Assembly (NCBI GenBank): GCA_964647485.1
Contig: CAZYHV010000012.1
Location: 1-64,000 of the forward strand
Length of the DNA stretch: 64,000 bases
Source of the DNA: FW021-bin31 sp964647485
GTDB lineage: Bacteria; Bacteroidota; Bacteroidia; Chitinophagales; Chitinophagaceae
Reading direction: 5' to 3'
Shown here: positions 63,061-64,000 of the stretch, piece by piece
How the letters are laid out: each line of letters starts with the position of its first letter
Position numbering within the stretch: position 1 is the stretch's first letter
Translations under genes and position numbers: made by a program
The notes under the pieces: model-generated
Seen by the model: the letters and a program-made list of their open reading frames with translations, nothing else
What the model was told of the DNA's origin: nothing
The model's database searches: none

Positions 63061-64000
63061 TGAACAAGACCTCGGAAGGCGGCTATTTTGAAGGAATCAA
63101 TCAGACGGCTTTTGATTCTATTCGTTCCTGGGGAATGAATGCAGTACGGCTGGGAATATTCTGGGATGGTATAGAACCAAAACCGGGGAAGATAGATTCT
63201 GCATATTTGAAAGAACTGGATCAACGAATTGCGATGGCGAAGAAAGCGGGTCTTTATGTGCTTTTGGATATGCATCAGGATTTGTATAGTGAGCAGTATA
63301 ATGGGGATGGAGCTCCGGCTTGGGCTTGTTTGGATGATGGAAGGCCTAATACAGTGAAGGGGGGAAGTTGGGACGATGCTTATTTTACCAGTCCAGCTAT
63401 ACAAACGGCCTTTGATTATTTTTGGGAAAATAAGAAAACAGAAGATGGAGTTGGTCTTCAGGATCATTACCTTCAGGCCTGGAAAGCAGTTGCCAAAAGG
63501 TATGTGGATAATCCAACGGTTATTGGGTATGATATAATGAATGAACCATTTATTGGCAGCCCTATTTTAGAAGTACAACAGGCTTATTTTAGGGTGTTGG
63601 CAGATACGTTAGAAAAAGAGAAGGTCATCAAGGGAAAAAGGCAATTGATGCAGATGTGGATGTCGCCTGAGGGGCGGTTTCAGATTATGAAAATGTTGGA
63701 TGATACGACGTTGTTTAAAAAAGTAATAGACGCTACCGAGCCCATTTATGCACAATTTGAAGAAAAATATCTCCAGCCTTTTTATGAAAAAGCGCATGCG
63801 GCGATTCAACTTGTGGATACCAATCATTTGCTATTTTTGGAACCGAGTGTGAGTGCCAATATAGGAGTGAAAAGCCATTTACAGAACACTTTTAATGGGA
63901 CTATGGTATATGCTCCGCATACTTATGATATAGTGACAGATACTAAAGCGCAGCAAGCCTATAGTACTGGGAGACTATCTCTTATTCTGAATCGGCATCG
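63061..64000 (+). CDS. Endoglycoceramidase-like GH5, 3' end beyond the window, 5' end probably damaged
   Basis: The frame is open from 63061 to the right edge (313 codons). It reads as a GH5 TIM barrel of the endoglycosylceramidase type: WGMNAVRLGIFWDGIEPKPG, LYVLLDMHQDLYSEQYNGDGAPAWA, AFDYFWEN, YLQAWKAVAKRYVDNPTVIGYDIMNEPF (acid/base Glu, in parts) and MVYAPHTYD; the nucleophile lies past the edge. Coding similarity continues upstream of the ATG to 63022 (FDGHPLILRGIN), where in-frame stops at 63013 and 63019 end it. No signal peptide is encoded. The gene may be frameshifted or may have lost its 5' part. These enzymes release the oligosaccharide from glycosphingolipids. Confidence 0.82.

Overview
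The window comes from an AT-rich member of the Bacteroidota. The evidence is four SusC/SusD outer-membrane transporter pairs, many surface-type lipoproteins, an ECF sigma/FecR pair feeding a TonB-dependent transducer, and promoters of the Bacteroidota type (TAnnTTTG at about -7) rather than E. coli-type promoters. I cannot name the genus. No rRNA, tRNA, CRISPR array or transposase is visible.

Region 1 (1-12.0 kb) is ordinary core genome on both strands: an Fsr-type efflux pump, a DUF3108 protein, ruvC, a greA-HIT pair, rsmA overlapping a 2-hydroxyacid dehydrogenase, pdxA, a ROK kinase, a trans-sulfuration PLP enzyme, uvrC and a GerW/YtfJ-like protein. It opens with two back-to-back arrays of 8-bp tandem repeats. 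A third octamer array supplies the start codon of the PLP enzyme.

Region 2 (12.4-31.5 kb) is a same-strand locus of eleven genes with no recognisable glycoside hydrolase. Two parallel modules (SusC, SusD, fasciclin lipoprotein, DUF5007 or DUF5008 lipoprotein) are followed by an M60 (enhancin-like) zinc metallopeptidase lipoprotein between two related lipoproteins, each with a degenerate alkaline-phosphatase-like domain fused to a LamG-like domain. I infer a surface machine for capturing and cutting glycoprotein. It is my best candidate for an undescribed system.

Region 3 (31.7-47.3 kb) is a polysaccharide-utilisation locus for a fucosylated, beta-galactosidic glycan: SusC/SusD, two GH29 and one GH95 fucosidase, two GH2 enzymes (one with its acid/base Glu replaced by Asn) and an orphan HigA-like antitoxin. 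Regions 2 and 3 share an upstream regulatory module: two identical 24-bp blocks, and operator-like sites close to the palindrome GCAAACGTTTGC whose first two copies are exactly 81 bp apart at both loci. They are therefore probably co-regulated by a LacI-type protein encoded elsewhere.

Region 4 (47.4-64.0 kb) is a third locus with different control: ECF sigma, FecR anti-sigma, an STN-bearing SusC transducer, SusD, a DUF3823 lipoprotein, three Cys-type sulfatases, a GH2 enzyme and, running off the right edge, an endoglycoceramidase-like GH5 with a damaged 5' end. The set suggests a sulfated glycan or glycolipid. Together, regions 2-4 look like a programme against fucosylated and sulfated glycoconjugates. 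That substrate is inferred from family content only.
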